From contig NZ_JHZB01000002.1 of the NCBI RefSeq assembly GCF_000621145.1, positions 62,001 to 126,000 on the forward strand: a stretch of 64,000 nt of DNA, written 5' to 3'. Position numbers and translations under genes: made by a program. Below, one piece after another: positions 16,565-25,677 of the stretch; within the stretch, counting starts at the first letter, position 1; the number at the start of each line of letters is the position of its first letter. The DNA comes from Desulfobulbus elongatus DSM 2908. Lineage in GTDB: Bacteria; Desulfobacterota; Desulfobulbia; Desulfobulbales; Desulfobulbaceae. The notes under the pieces are model-generated. The model was not told the DNA's origin and searched no databases. It was given only the letters and a program-made list of their open reading frames with translations.

Positions 16565-17881
16565 ATGATCGAGTCTGTAAATCAACAAGGCATACGTGTA
16601 GTTCTTCTTGGTGCATCGTTTGCAACCGGGAATCTTGGTGTAAGCGCTTTGGCTTGGTCAAGCCTATATTTGATTCGAAGGAAATGGCCTGCTGCGAAAA
16701 TTGTGCTGCTCGGTGTGGGAAAGCAGCCCGCCGAAAGCCAGGTTTACCTGAACGATCGGCCGGAAATCTTTCTATCTTGGCCTGTGCGTTATTGTATTAA
16801 TATTTTTGCTGCGCATCATATCCTTGGTTTAGGAGCGGCTGTTTTGCTTTCTCGCTTTGTTCCTTTTTGTGGGCGATGGTTTGACAGAGTGCCGTCTGGC
16901 GTGCAGGCATTGCTGAGATGCAATCTCATCTGCGATATCACGGGAGGCGACAGCTTCAGCGATATCTATGGTTTGCCACGCTTTTTGCGAGGTTATCTGC
17001 TTAAGCGCATCTGCCAGTTGACGGGGAAGCCGTTCATTCTCCTGCCGCAAACCTATGGTCCATTTGAAACAGGGCTGGCTCAAATGCTGGCACGTCATGT
17101 TCTTGGTAATTGTAAGGTTATTTTTTCACGCGATACGGAAGGGCTTAGGACTGTTTGCGATTTGATAGGGTCTTCTGGAAAAGCTAAATTATGCCCTGAT
17201 GTGGCCTTTACACTCAAACCACTGCGACCAGATAGTGTCCAGATCCGTCAACTTGAGCAGCTCAAGGCTAAGGGTAAGCAGATTGTTGGTTTCAATGTCA
17301 GCGGGCTGCTCTACCATGGCGGGTATTCCCGAGACAATATGTTCGGATTGTCGTGTGACTATCAAGCCTTGGTCGCCACTATCCTCTTATGGTTTTACCG
17401 TCATACGGACTGGTGTATGATGTTGGTCCCTCATGTTGTGCCACAAGCCAAATGGGTTGTTGAAGATGATTTGGCAGCATCGATACAGGTTACGGAAACC
17501 TTGCCGGCTGAGTGTCGCGATCGAGTGTTTGTTCTTGAACGCGGCTATGACCAAAACGAAATCAAGTATTTCATCGGATTCAGTGATTTTTTTATCGGTG
17601 CCAGGATGCATGCTACCATTGCCGCCCTTTCTCAGGGTATACCTGCGATCGGCTTGGCATACAGTCGAAAATTTGTCGGGGTTTTTGCCACTGTAGGGGT
17701 AGTTGATTGCGTGCTTGATCTGCGTAGCTTGAATGAGCAGGAAATTCTTTCCAGAATTGAAGACATTTTTGATCGCCGATATGCAATTACTACGATATTG
17801 CAACAGAATGTTCCGGTTCTGAAAGAGAAAGTTCAAGGATTATTTGAAGGATTTGAAGATTTGTCAACAGACGTGCCGTAG
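16565..17881 (+). CDS. Polysaccharide pyruvyl transferase family protein
   Basis: A 438-residue protein of the polysaccharide pyruvyl transferase (WcaK/CsaB) superfamily. The N-terminal VVLLGASFATGNLGVSALAWSSL matches the family start (a glycine-rich loop after the first strand). Later features are CDITGGDSFSDIYG, PFILLPQTYGPF, the FSRDTEG element and the C-terminal IGARMHATIAALSQGIPAIGLAYSRK signature. Such enzymes place pyruvate ketals on sugars from phosphoenolpyruvate, adding negative charge; some family members are glycosyltransferase-like with other roles. The gene is less AT-rich than its neighbours. It is followed by 119 very AT-rich bases before the nitroreductase gene. A second distant member of this family lies at 24643. 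Confidence 0.86.
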   Translation: MIESVNQQGIRVVLLGASFATGNLGVSALAWSSLYLIRRKWPAAKIVLLGVGKQPAESQVYLNDRPEIFLSWPVRYCINIFAAHHILGLGAAVLLSRFVPFCGRWFDRVPSGVQALLRCNLICDITGGDSFSDIYGLPRFLRGYLLKRICQLTGKPFILLPQTYGPFETGLAQMLARHVLGNCKVIFSRDTEGLRTVCDLIGSSGKAKLCPDVAFTLKPLRPDSVQIRQLEQLKAKGKQIVGFNVSGLLYHGGYSRDNMFGLSCDYQALVATILLWFYRHTDWCMMLVPHVVPQAKWVVEDDLAASIQVTETLPAECRDRVFVLERGYDQNEIKYFIGFSDFFIGARMHATIAALSQGIPAIGLAYSRKFVGVFATVGVVDCVLDLRSLNEQEILSRIEDIFDRRYAITTILQQNVPVLKEKVQGLFEGFEDLSTDVP

Positions 17882-18000
17882 TATAACTCAATGGTTATAA
17901 GTTTTTAACAAAATATTGGCTCTGGTGCAAAATAGTGTGTTTATTTTTTTCTGCAAAAAAAATGTAATTTGATTTATTTTTTAATAAATTTTACTCATTT

Positions 18001-19068
18001 ATGAAATCATATAATTGTAATAATTTTCGAGATCGTTTGTCTGTTGATTTAAATAAAGAGTCGATAACTTTTTTTGACTCAATACTCACACCGTTGAGAA
18101 TATTGGTTAGAAAGTTACGTTTATTCAGGGAATTTTTTTATGATTTTAATAGATTTTGTAGATACAGTTCGGTTGTACATAGAGGTAATGAGAGGGAAAA
18201 ACTGCAGGCTTTGCTAGTAATGGCCTATCATTCTTTGGAGAAAGGGCTTTCTCTTCCGTCTCCACGCCCCGGATTCGGGATAAAGCATATTAATACATTA
18301 ATTTCCAGATTAAATTTATATGTAAATAAATACGGTTTTGATTGTTACGTTATGGCGTCTTTGAATGCTTTGGAGGCTTATAATAATTTTAATATTAATA
18401 ATGGTATTAATAATGATTATATTGATGAATATATACGTAATTTGAAGTCAAGATTGGAAATCAACTATGAGTATGAATTATGTTCAGGAACGAAGACAAT
18501 CAATAAAAAAGAATTTATTGAAAGTTCTAATGTTAATTTTAGAAAATTTTTTGAAGCAAGATCCAGTGTTCGACAGTATTCAGAGGAGAGTGTTAGTTCG
18601 GATTATATAAAAGATGCTGTGAAAATTGCCTTAAAAACACCTTGTGTATGTAATCGTCAATCATGGAAAGTTAGAGTTTTTAAAGAAAAAGAAAATGTAA
18701 AAAAAATCCTCAGTATTCAAGAGGGAGCTGTCGGCTTTGCTGAGAAAATAGGAACTCTGTTGATAGTGTCAAGTGATTTGTCTTATTTCCAATCTTCTGG
18801 TGAGAGAAATCAGTGCTGGGTAGATGGTGGGTTATTTTCTATGTCACTTTTGTTGGCATTGCATTCTTTTGGTCTTGTTACATGTTCGTTGAATTGGAGT
18901 AAAAATAGCTATATTGATAATTTATTAAAAGAAACTATGGATATTCCTCAGTCTGAATCAATAATAATGCTAATTTCTGTCGGCCATCCTCTTCATACTT
19001 TTAAGGTTGCTTCCTCTTGGAGGAAACCTGTAGAAGATATTATCTTTTTTGATAACGACATTTCATAA
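18001..19068 (+). CDS. Nitroreductase-family flavoprotein with long N-terminal extension
   Basis: A 355-residue protein. The C-terminal half, from about residue 185, is a nitroreductase-type FMN domain: EARSSVRQYSEESVSSDYI, then CVCNRQSWKVRVF, then EKIGTLLIVSSDL and a C-terminal IIMLISVGHP. The first 185 residues are an extension of unknown function, rich in basic and aromatic residues, containing YHSLEKGLSLPSPRPGFG. Family members with this layout are seen in polysaccharide loci next to pyruvyl transferase-like genes, suggesting a redox step in sugar modification, but the reaction is not known. The gene is strongly AT-rich and has its own AT-rich upstream region (17882-18000), likely a promoter. 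Domain call is secure; role is open. Confidence 0.8.
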   Translation: MKSYNCNNFRDRLSVDLNKESITFFDSILTPLRILVRKLRLFREFFYDFNRFCRYSSVVHRGNEREKLQALLVMAYHSLEKGLSLPSPRPGFGIKHINTLISRLNLYVNKYGFDCYVMASLNALEAYNNFNINNGINNDYIDEYIRNLKSRLEINYEYELCSGTKTINKKEFIESSNVNFRKFFEARSSVRQYSEESVSSDYIKDAVKIALKTPCVCNRQSWKVRVFKEKENVKKILSIQEGAVGFAEKIGTLLIVSSDLSYFQSSGERNQCWVDGGLFSMSLLLALHSFGLVTCSLNWSKNSYIDNLLKETMDIPQSESIIMLISVGHPLHTFKVASSWRKPVEDIIFFDNDIS

Positions 19069-19113
19069 TGATTTATGCCTCGTTTATCTATTTAATATCT
19101 GTATAATTACTGA

Positions 19114-20373
19114 ATGTCGCAATCAACTCCGGCAATAAACTTGACAGGTCCATGTAAAGTAGTCCGTTTTTCAGCCCTTCCTTGGACGGTAATTATATTT
19201 GTCCTTTCTTTATTGTTGCCTACTACTATTTCCTTTAGTATTGGCGACTTTCGTTTAACAATATATCGAGTAGTGCTTCTAGTATTCTTTATCCCTTGTT
19301 TCGTACGAGTGATGAATGGTAGATACGGGAAAGCTTTGTTGGCCGATAAGCTTTTGTTAGGCTATGCAGGGGGGATGATACTTTCCCTTTCTGCGCACCT
19401 TGGACTGGCTGGGGGGGGGAAATCTGGTGGTGTCTTAGTGTTGGAGTCTTATGGTGCCTATTTGTTAGCTCGCTCGTTTATTCGCAATGAGATGCAATTC
19501 GCTGCCTTTATCAGGCTCTTATTTTTCATTATCGCCAGTCTGTCTTTGGCAACCATCCCTGAAGCGTTGACCGGGAAAAATATTTTCCAGCCTCATGTCG
19601 CCCATATCGGCGGCCGCCTCGGTTTGACTCGTGCATTTGGCCCCTTTGACCACCCCATCCTTTATGGGATGTTTTGCGCCAGCGCAGTGTCCTTAACACT
19701 GTTTGTTCCGATTAATACACTGCAGGAAAAAGGCACACATTTCTTTCGGGCCGGGTGGGTTATTGTCGCTGCATTTATGTCGGTATCCAGCGGTGCGCTG
19801 GTGACAGTCGTTGTGCAATTAATATTAACAATGTGGAAAGGTTTGACTCGAACAATTGCATCAAGATGGCATTTGTTTTCGATCCTGTTGATTATCGTTT
19901 ATGTGATGATTGACCTTCTTTCCAACCGCACTCCAATGCGGGTTTTTTTGCACCGGTTGACTTTTAGCGCAGAAACTGCATACACAAGATTACAGATTTG
20001 GGATTCAGGAATAAAATATAATGTTATGGAACATCCATGGATCGGTATTGGTTTTGACGAATGGAGTCGAGTCTCTTGGCTGGGCCCTTCTATTGATAAT
20101 TATTGGCTGGTTATCATGGTGCGGCATGGGTTGCCGACCTTCTGTCTGCTCTCCTTGGGCATAATTGCGCTTTTATATACGGTCAAGCGATATGTTTATC
20201 TTAGTGAACCGGCCCAATTGATGCGTACGGCTTGGGGATTTGCAATGATCGGCTTAATCATTGCCGGTTCTACGGTCCACTTCTGGAACAACCTCCATGC
20301 TTGGTTCTTTTTCTTGCTTGGCAGTGGCGCCTGGATGGCGACTCAGGGCGATGAACGCCAAAAAGGTGGTTAA
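19114..20373 (+). CDS. O-antigen ligase/polymerase-like (Wzy-type) membrane protein
   Basis: A 419-residue polytopic inner-membrane protein with about ten hydrophobic segments. The central region carries the pattern GRLGLTRAFGPFDHPILYGMF, found in O-antigen ligase/polymerase-like proteins of exopolysaccharide loci, followed by a large periplasmic loop (about residues 250-330, with ETAYTRLQIWDSGIKYNVM and WIGIGFDEW) typical of Wzy/WaaL. It is the best candidate polymerase for the repeat unit flipped by the Wzx-like protein. The start at 19114 lies 45 bases after the nitroreductase stop. GC content rises within the gene toward the following glycosyltransferase. Confidence 0.82.
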   Translation: MSQSTPAINLTGPCKVVRFSALPWTVIIFVLSLLLPTTISFSIGDFRLTIYRVVLLVFFIPCFVRVMNGRYGKALLADKLLLGYAGGMILSLSAHLGLAGGGKSGGVLVLESYGAYLLARSFIRNEMQFAAFIRLLFFIIASLSLATIPEALTGKNIFQPHVAHIGGRLGLTRAFGPFDHPILYGMFCASAVSLTLFVPINTLQEKGTHFFRAGWVIVAAFMSVSSGALVTVVVQLILTMWKGLTRTIASRWHLFSILLIIVYVMIDLLSNRTPMRVFLHRLTFSAETAYTRLQIWDSGIKYNVMEHPWIGIGFDEWSRVSWLGPSIDNYWLVIMVRHGLPTFCLLSLGIIALLYTVKRYVYLSEPAQLMRTAWGFAMIGLIIAGSTVHFWNNLHAWFFFLLGSGAWMATQGDERQKGG

Positions 20374-20406
20374 TATTTTTATATTATTCTCTTAGAGTAT
20401 CGATTC

Positions 20407-21381
20407 GTGCGTATCCAGGTTTCCATAATTATCCCCGCCCACAACGAAGAAAAGGTCATCGCCTCGACTTTGGCGGCTCTCATGCCAGGGATCGTTGATC
20501 GATCCTTTGAGGTCATTGTAGTCTGCAACGGCTGTACTGATCGTACTGCTCAGGTGGTTACATCCCGATTTGAGACTGTTATCTGCTTGGAAACACCTGT
20601 TGCATCGAAGGCTCACGCTCTTAACTTAGGTGATGCCAGGGCCACCAGGTTTCCTCGAATCTATCAGGACGCCGATGTTATGCTCAACGCCGAAGCGGTG
20701 GGATTGCTTGCAACTGCTTTGCATGGTGGTGAGTTTTTGGCGGCATCGCCGGCCATGCTCATGAACTGCCGGCATGCTTCCTGGCCTGTGCGGAGTTATT
20801 ACGACATCTGGCAGCGACTACCGTATGTACGAGAGGGCATGATTGGCGTCGGGGTATATGCGTTGTCAGAGCAGGGACGTCGACGCTTCGACCAGTTCCC
20901 CAACCTTATCGCAGATGATGGCTATGTGCGGGCTTTATTTCAGCCACATGAGCGCACCGTGGTCCCTGGTTGCTGCTCGGAGGTGCGAGCCCCAAAAAAA
21001 TTGCACGGGCTAATAAAAATCAAGACTAGGAGCCGAAAAGGGCGCTATCAGTTGGCCCAGGCCTTCCCCGAATTGATGACCAACGAACCTAAGGCCTACG
21101 CTGAGGCGTTGCTGCCTTTGGTTCGGTCCATGCGTCTCTGGGCGCGATTGGCTGTATATCTGTATGTGAATCTGGTGACAAGAATGCTGGCTGGGCGTAA
21201 ACAAGCGGCCATAGACGCAAGGAATTGGGAACGGGATGAAACCAGCCGGGACAGCGTGATTGAGGAGACGTGCACAGGTAAAAAAAGTGGCCCAGCAATA
21301 CTTGCTCCCTATTGCCATTGCGAGCGGAACGAGGATCTTAAGAGCGGGAAGGAACTGCAATCCAAGCGTTCTGCGAAATAG
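20407..21381 (+). CDS. Family 2 glycosyltransferase with repeat-derived C-terminal tail
   Basis: A 324-residue GT-A fold enzyme. The GTG at 20407 is the first codon of MRIQVSIIIPAHNEEKVIAS, the normal GT2 N-terminus. Next come FEVIVVCNGCTDRTAQ, the DXD-like QDADVML, and a conserved region with GVGVYALSEQGRRRF and IADDGYVRALF. It transfers a sugar from a nucleotide donor to the growing lipid-linked unit. The last 20 or so codons (CHCERNEDLKSGKELQSK) are encoded by a dispersed-repeat-like sequence (about 21311-21370), so the native end of the protein was probably different and the tail looks acquired. No acceptor specificity can be read from sequence. Confidence 0.85.
   Translation: MRIQVSIIIPAHNEEKVIASTLAALMPGIVDRSFEVIVVCNGCTDRTAQVVTSRFETVICLETPVASKAHALNLGDARATRFPRIYQDADVMLNAEAVGLLATALHGGEFLAASPAMLMNCRHASWPVRSYYDIWQRLPYVREGMIGVGVYALSEQGRRRFDQFPNLIADDGYVRALFQPHERTVVPGCCSEVRAPKKLHGLIKIKTRSRKGRYQLAQAFPELMTNEPKAYAEALLPLVRSMRLWARLAVYLYVNLVTRMLAGRKQAAIDARNWERDETSRDSVIEETCTGKKSGPAILAPYCHCERNEDLKSGKELQSKRSAK
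21311..21370. repeat. Dispersed intergenic-type repeat fragment at the 3' end of a glycosyltransferase gene
   Basis: The stretch contains ATTGCCATTGCGAGCGGAAC followed about 20 bases later by GAACTGCAATCCAAG. This arrangement (cattgcgagcg...gcaatccaag) is a widespread small palindromic-type element in bacterial genomes, normally intergenic. Here it is read through as the last 20 codons of the preceding glycosyltransferase. Only one copy is visible in the window, so repetition in this genome cannot be shown. Identification is from pattern memory. Confidence 0.5.
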
Positions 21382-21423
21382 CACGCCGCGGCTCCTTAAC
21401 AATGCCATCGATGAGGAATATTT

Positions 21424-21870
21424 ATGACTAAAGTAATGCTGGTGTCCTCTTCAGGTGGACACTGGGTACAGCTTAACCGGTTGCGGCCCGCCTTTGAAGG
21501 CATGGAACTCATTTATGTGACTACGGAGGAACGGTACCGGAATACTGTGGGTTTAGCTCATTTCCTGACGGTACCGGATGCGAGCCGTTGGAACAAAATT
21601 CGAGTGCTGTGGCTGGCTGTGGTTATGCTTTGGCACATCCTTCGCGTTCGACCGGATGTGGTGGTTTCCACCGGAGCAGCCCCCGGATTTTTCGCCCTTT
21701 TCTTCGGAAAGAAACTGGGAGCCCTAACCATCTGGCTGGACAGCATTGCTAATGTTGAGGAGATGTCCATGTCCGGAAAAATGGCAAGCAAACATGCCGA
21801 TTTGTGGTTGACCCAGTGGCAGCACCTAGCCCGGCCTGACGGGCCACTGTACAAGGGTGCGGTGCTATGA
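21424..21870 (+). CDS. Alg14/PssD-like glycosyltransferase membrane subunit
   Basis: A 148-residue protein of the Alg14 family (PssD, EpsE/CpsF-like). The N-terminal VMLVSSSGGHWVQLNRL is the diagnostic glycine-rich loop, followed by a hydrophobic stretch (VLWLAVVMLWHILRVRPDVVVSTG) that can dock on the inner membrane. Further family features are GAAPGFFALFFGKKLGALTIW and EEMSMSGKMAS. Alg14 recruits the catalytic Alg13 subunit, encoded next with a 4-base overlap (ATGA), to form a two-part UDP-sugar transferase, commonly the second transfer onto the lipid carrier. Coupled translation of the pair fits an obligate complex. Specificity (glucuronic acid or another sugar) is not visible, though ugd in this locus makes UDP-glucuronate plausible. 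Confidence 0.9.
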   Translation: MTKVMLVSSSGGHWVQLNRLRPAFEGMELIYVTTEERYRNTVGLAHFLTVPDASRWNKIRVLWLAVVMLWHILRVRPDVVVSTGAAPGFFALFFGKKLGALTIWLDSIANVEEMSMSGKMASKHADLWLTQWQHLARPDGPLYKGAVL

Positions 21871-22361
21871 TATTCGTTACCGTGGGTGAGCAACTGCCGT
21901 TTGACCGGCTGATCCAGGCCATGGATCAGTGGGCGCAACGCACTGGGCAGGAAGTGTTTGCCCAAGTGGGTCATTCGGACTTCAAGCCGTGCTACATCCA
22001 ATACAAGCCCTTTCTCGATCAGGCTGAGTTTGGTCAAAAGATGGAGGCTGCCCAGCTCATTGTGGCCCATGCAGGCATGGGTACCATCATATCTGCTTTA
22101 GAACGAGGTAAGCCGTTGGTGGTCATGCCTAGGAAAGCCTCTCTGGGTGAGCATCGAAATGAGCATCAATCGGCCACAGCCAGCCGTTTTGCAGCCTTGG
22201 GACATGTATGGGTGGTCGATGATGAACAGGGGTTGGGCGAAGCACTTGCGTTTTTTTTGACCGGAGGCGAACCGGATCGGAGTCAGATAACTCGCATTGA
22301 ACCATCAGCAGAATTAATCCAGGCTATCCGCGAGTTCATCCGTTCGGTGGGTCATCAATAA
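21867..22361 (+). CDS. Alg13/PssE-like glycosyltransferase catalytic subunit
   Basis: A 164-residue cytoplasmic subunit with the C-terminal glycosyltransferase family 28 fold. It begins MIFVTVGEQLPFDRLIQAMD, the standard Alg13/PssE start. The nucleotide-sugar binding elements are LIVAHAGMGTIISALERGKPLVVMPRK and GEHRNEHQ, the latter a conserved feature. It overlaps the Alg14-like gene by four bases (ATGA), consistent with formation of a heterodimeric enzyme that transfers a sugar to a lipid-linked acceptor. Length is normal for the split form. There is a short gap of 8 bases before the next GT2 gene. Confidence 0.92.
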   Translation: MIFVTVGEQLPFDRLIQAMDQWAQRTGQEVFAQVGHSDFKPCYIQYKPFLDQAEFGQKMEAAQLIVAHAGMGTIISALERGKPLVVMPRKASLGEHRNEHQSATASRFAALGHVWVVDDEQGLGEALAFFLTGGEPDRSQITRIEPSAELIQAIREFIRSVGHQ

Positions 22362-22369
22362 CAAACAAT

Positions 22370-23383
22370 ATGACAATGATCACATCCTCAATTGACGCAC
22401 CTGGTACCCATGAAATTGAATGTGCCTTGACCTTGCTAGGCATACAGGGCTGTGACCTGAGCATAGTTATTGTTTCTTATAATACCCTCGGGATGACTAG
22501 GGAATGCCTCGCTTCGATTGAGCGCAATCGAGGAGACCTTGTGGCTCAGATAATCGTGGTCGACAATAACTCCCAGGATGGCAGTGTTGCCATGATCAAG
22601 GCAGAATTCCCCCATGTTGAACTCATCGAGAATAAAGAGAACAAGGGATTTGCAGCCGCTAACAATCAAGCTTTCTTTCGCTGTCGGGGACAATTCGTCC
22701 TCCTGCTGAACTCCGATACCATTATCTTGGATGAAGTCTTGCAAGCATCGGTTGAGTATCTGGAATGCCATCCTCGAGTTGGCGCCATGGGATGCCAAGT
22801 GCTGAACACCGACCGTAGCGTGCAGTTCACCTGTTCCGGTTTCCCTACCCTGGCAAGGCTTCTGGCTATGACCCTGGCCCTGGACAGAATAGGAAAGTTC
22901 ACTTGGCTGGATCGTTACCTCATGCGCTGGTGGAGGCGGGATGACGAGCGGGAGGTAGAGGTGATCAGCGGCTGCTATCTCATGATTCGCAAAGAGGTTT
23001 TGGAAAACGTCGGCCTCTTAGATGAAAGCTTCTTCTTTTTTGGTGAAGAAACAGACTGGTGCCGAAGGATGAGAGAGGCGGGTTGGCAACTTGTTTTCGC
23101 TCCGGTTGGGAGAATTATACACCACGGGGGGGGCAGCGTAAAAAAGCTGAATTTTAAGCGGGATGTAATGCTTACCGCAGCCACCGTCAGGTTGCACCGC
23201 AAGTACGGTAGTCTTGCTGCGGAAGTAACTGCCTATGCCATCCTCATGGGGTTCAATTTGTCTAGGGCGGCTTTATGGTCCATCGTCGCCTGTGGCTCCT
23301 ATCGTGGCAAAGAGCGTTCTGATCATTTTCTGAAAGTTGTTGCTTCGTGGCGCGATTGTTGGCCGACGGGGAGAATTTCGTGA
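22370..23383 (+). CDS. Family 2 glycosyltransferase (rhamnosyltransferase-like)
   Basis: A 337-residue GT-A enzyme. After a 28-residue leader the GT2 domain starts with LSIVIVSYNTLGMTRECLAS. It shows IIVVDNNSQDGSVAMI, the NKGFAAANNQAF element, the DXD motif in LLLNSDTI, and FFFGEETDWCRRMREAGW near the acceptor site. This set resembles dTDP-rhamnosyl transferases (WbbL/RfbN-like), although no dTDP-rhamnose genes are in the window. The C-terminal region carries an amphipathic segment (YAILMGFNLSRAALWSIVACG) that may touch the membrane. Its last four bases overlap the GTG start of the next GT4 gene. Donor sugar is unknown. Confidence 0.88.
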   Translation: MTMITSSIDAPGTHEIECALTLLGIQGCDLSIVIVSYNTLGMTRECLASIERNRGDLVAQIIVVDNNSQDGSVAMIKAEFPHVELIENKENKGFAAANNQAFFRCRGQFVLLLNSDTIILDEVLQASVEYLECHPRVGAMGCQVLNTDRSVQFTCSGFPTLARLLAMTLALDRIGKFTWLDRYLMRWWRRDDEREVEVISGCYLMIRKEVLENVGLLDESFFFFGEETDWCRRMREAGWQLVFAPVGRIIHHGGGSVKKLNFKRDVMLTAATVRLHRKYGSLAAEVTAYAILMGFNLSRAALWSIVACGSYRGKERSDHFLKVVASWRDCWPTGRIS

Positions 23384-24591
23384 AAATATTGCTGATAACA
23401 TGGGGCTGCGATCGTGACGATGTCAGTGAGCCGCAGATTGCCTACCGCTGGGTAAGGGAGATAGCCAAGCGGCATGAGGTGGTTGTATTCTCGGTCAGCC
23501 TTCCGGAAAGGTTTGGATGCGTGAAAGAACAGTTTCCCGATCTGGAAGTTATCGAATGGCGCGATATTCGCGTGCCGCCTTTACTCAAACGTTTTCGTTC
23601 TCTGGCAAAACCCCTATATTTTGCTTATTTCAGAAAAGCGAGAGGGTTCCTGCGTGAACTGGTTAAACAGCACCGTTTTGACATTATCCATCATCTCAAC
23701 CCATTTGCCTGGCGGTATCCATCACCGGCCTATGGTTTAGGTGTGCCACTTGTCCGTGGGCCAGTGGCAGGTGGCTTGTTGACGCCAGTCGCCATGCGCT
23801 CCGAGATACGGGATGTTTTTCACCCGTACAAATTTCTCAGATTGACGGATAGCTGGCGAAAAAAATTAGACCTGATCTTGAGAACGTCCTATCAGCATAC
23901 AGATTGCGTTTTAGCCGCAGCTCCCTATGTGGTTGATCTGTTAACGCCCTTGCCAATTCGGAGAGTTGAGATTGAGATTGAGCACGGCCTAGAAACGTTG
24001 TCAAAATGTCAACATCAGCCACAACTTCACGTTAATCATGAAAAAATCCGACTTCTTTTCGTCGGCCGGATCATCAGGACGAAAGGGGTGCGGGATGCTA
24101 TTCGTGCCTTGACGTTCATGAAGACCAGAGAAAAAGTGGCATTGACAATCATTGGTGATGGTGAGGATATGCCTGCCTGCCGTCAACTTGTCCATGACCT
24201 TCATTTAGAGAAAATAGTGCAATTCCGAGGTTGGTGTGCAAGAGAAGATGTTGAGAATGCCTATTTTAATACCGATATTTTCTTATTTCCTAGTTTTAGA
24301 GAGCCAACAGGCGGGGTGATTCTTGAAGCAATGACCCATGGGTTGCCTTGCGTCGTTTGTGATTATGGGGGGCCGAGTTATATGGTAACAAACAAATGCG
24401 GAGTATTGATATCGCCTGATGCTCCAGAGAAATATGCAAAAAAAATAGCAGTAAGGCTTGATGAGCTAGTGTGCAATAAACAATTGAGAATTAATCTTGG
24501 AAAAAATGCCTTGATTCAAGCGTACTCTAATTTTTCGTGGAATGAAAAGATGAATCGTGTGGATAATTATTATAGATCGTTAATAAAGTAA
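23380..24591 (+). CDS. Family 4 glycosyltransferase
   Basis: A 403-residue GT-B enzyme. The GTG at 23380, overlapping the previous stop (GTGA) with GGGGAG upstream, opens with KILLITWGCDRDDVSEPQI. The C-terminal catalytic half has IRLLFVGRIIRTKGVRDAIRA, then LTIIGDGEDMPACRQLV, and the EX7E-type motif in FPSFREPTGGVILEAMTHGLP followed by PVV-like CVVCDYGGPSYMV. These are clear GT4 features. The inner half of the gene has ordinary composition but its 3' end becomes AT-rich, merging into the following AT-rich gene. It likely adds one sugar of the repeat unit. Specificity is unknown. Confidence 0.9.
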   Translation: MKILLITWGCDRDDVSEPQIAYRWVREIAKRHEVVVFSVSLPERFGCVKEQFPDLEVIEWRDIRVPPLLKRFRSLAKPLYFAYFRKARGFLRELVKQHRFDIIHHLNPFAWRYPSPAYGLGVPLVRGPVAGGLLTPVAMRSEIRDVFHPYKFLRLTDSWRKKLDLILRTSYQHTDCVLAAAPYVVDLLTPLPIRRVEIEIEHGLETLSKCQHQPQLHVNHEKIRLLFVGRIIRTKGVRDAIRALTFMKTREKVALTIIGDGEDMPACRQLVHDLHLEKIVQFRGWCAREDVENAYFNTDIFLFPSFREPTGGVILEAMTHGLPCVVCDYGGPSYMVTNKCGVLISPDAPEKYAKKIAVRLDELVCNKQLRINLGKNALIQAYSNFSWNEKMNRVDNYYRSLIK

Positions 24592-24642
24592 TAATTCATT
24601 TTTTTGTTAAATAGTAATCTATTCTTATGGGGGACCACGAAT

Positions 24643-25677
24643 ATGAAGCCTTTTTTTCTTAGAGATACAAAAAATTTTGGAGATTATTCTAATCATTGGC
24701 TATGGCCAAAGTTGATCGGTGATCTTCTTGATGAAGAAGATAACATTCGTCTTGTAGGAATAGGTTCTCTTTTAAAGTCTGATCTTAATTATGTTGCAGG
24801 TAAAAAAATTATATTTGGCCCCGGAAGTGGGTATGGTAGTTTTCCGCATCTTGATTCTATAAAAGACTGGATATTTTATTTTGTTAGAGGGCCATTGACT
24901 GCGGAAAAATTTGGTCTTCCTCCTGAGAAATCGATTGTTGATGGGGCATGGTTAGTATCGCTATTGCCCGATTTTGCAAAGGAATATAAAAAGAAAGGTG
25001 TCTGTTTTATACCGCATTGGAAAACTGCTGAGAGAGGAGATTGGGAGCAAGTATGTCAGGCCGCAGGAATGATGTATATAGATCCTATGGATGATTTTGA
25101 AAAGATAGTAAATGCTATAGCAAGTTCAGAGTTGGTTATCACCGAGTCATTGCATGGAGCTATTTTTGCTGATTTGTTTAGGACTCCGTGGATTCCTGTA
25201 AAAATATCTCAGAGTTTTCTAAACTTTAAATGGATTGATTGGTGTCAATCAATAGATGTTCCTTTTAAGATAATTCAAATTCCTTGCTCGAACTTTATTG
25301 ATTGTTTGTCTAGTAATATTAATCCATTTGGTGTTAATTTTAAGGTGAATATTAATGATTCAGTTAATATTGAGCCAATAAAAGAAAGTGTTGTGAAGGT
25401 AATACCTCCATTGTATTATAAGTATCTTATGATTTTAAAAAAAATGCTAAGGATTCAACGGGAAAAAATGTTTCGTAAAATGAAAATATGGAATCAAGGT
25501 GTTTTGATAAAGTGCTGGAACGAAAAATATACTACAAAATTGGCAAATTTGTTAAAGAATGTATCATTGTTGGAGCCCACTCTTAGTAATGATAAAGTGA
25601 AAGCTGAAAAGATAGAAAGATTGGAAAATATATTATATAAGTTAAGAAAAGATTATCAAAATGGTTTTAATGTTTGA
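24643..25677 (+). CDS. Polysaccharide pyruvyl transferase-like protein (second copy in locus)
   Basis: About 344 residues. The ATG at 24643 is used because a GGGGA site lies 8 bases upstream and MKPFFLRDTKNFGDYSNHWL matches the family start (NFGD then an aromatic). Further pyruvyl transferase-superfamily features are GIGSLLKSDL, KIIFGPGSGYG, YFVRGPLTAEKFGL, CFIPHWKTAE and VITESLHGAIFADLFRTPWI. The C-terminal 100 residues are charged and helical, perhaps a partner-binding tail. The gene is very AT-rich. It is the last plus-strand gene of the cassette; about 170 bases later begins an oppositely oriented gene. It may decorate the polysaccharide with pyruvate ketals or act as a divergent glycosyltransferase-like enzyme. 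Confidence 0.82.
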   Translation: MKPFFLRDTKNFGDYSNHWLWPKLIGDLLDEEDNIRLVGIGSLLKSDLNYVAGKKIIFGPGSGYGSFPHLDSIKDWIFYFVRGPLTAEKFGLPPEKSIVDGAWLVSLLPDFAKEYKKKGVCFIPHWKTAERGDWEQVCQAAGMMYIDPMDDFEKIVNAIASSELVITESLHGAIFADLFRTPWIPVKISQSFLNFKWIDWCQSIDVPFKIIQIPCSNFIDCLSSNINPFGVNFKVNINDSVNIEPIKESVVKVIPPLYYKYLMILKKMLRIQREKMFRKMKIWNQGVLIKCWNEKYTTKLANLLKNVSLLEPTLSNDKVKAEKIERLENILYKLRKDYQNGFNV

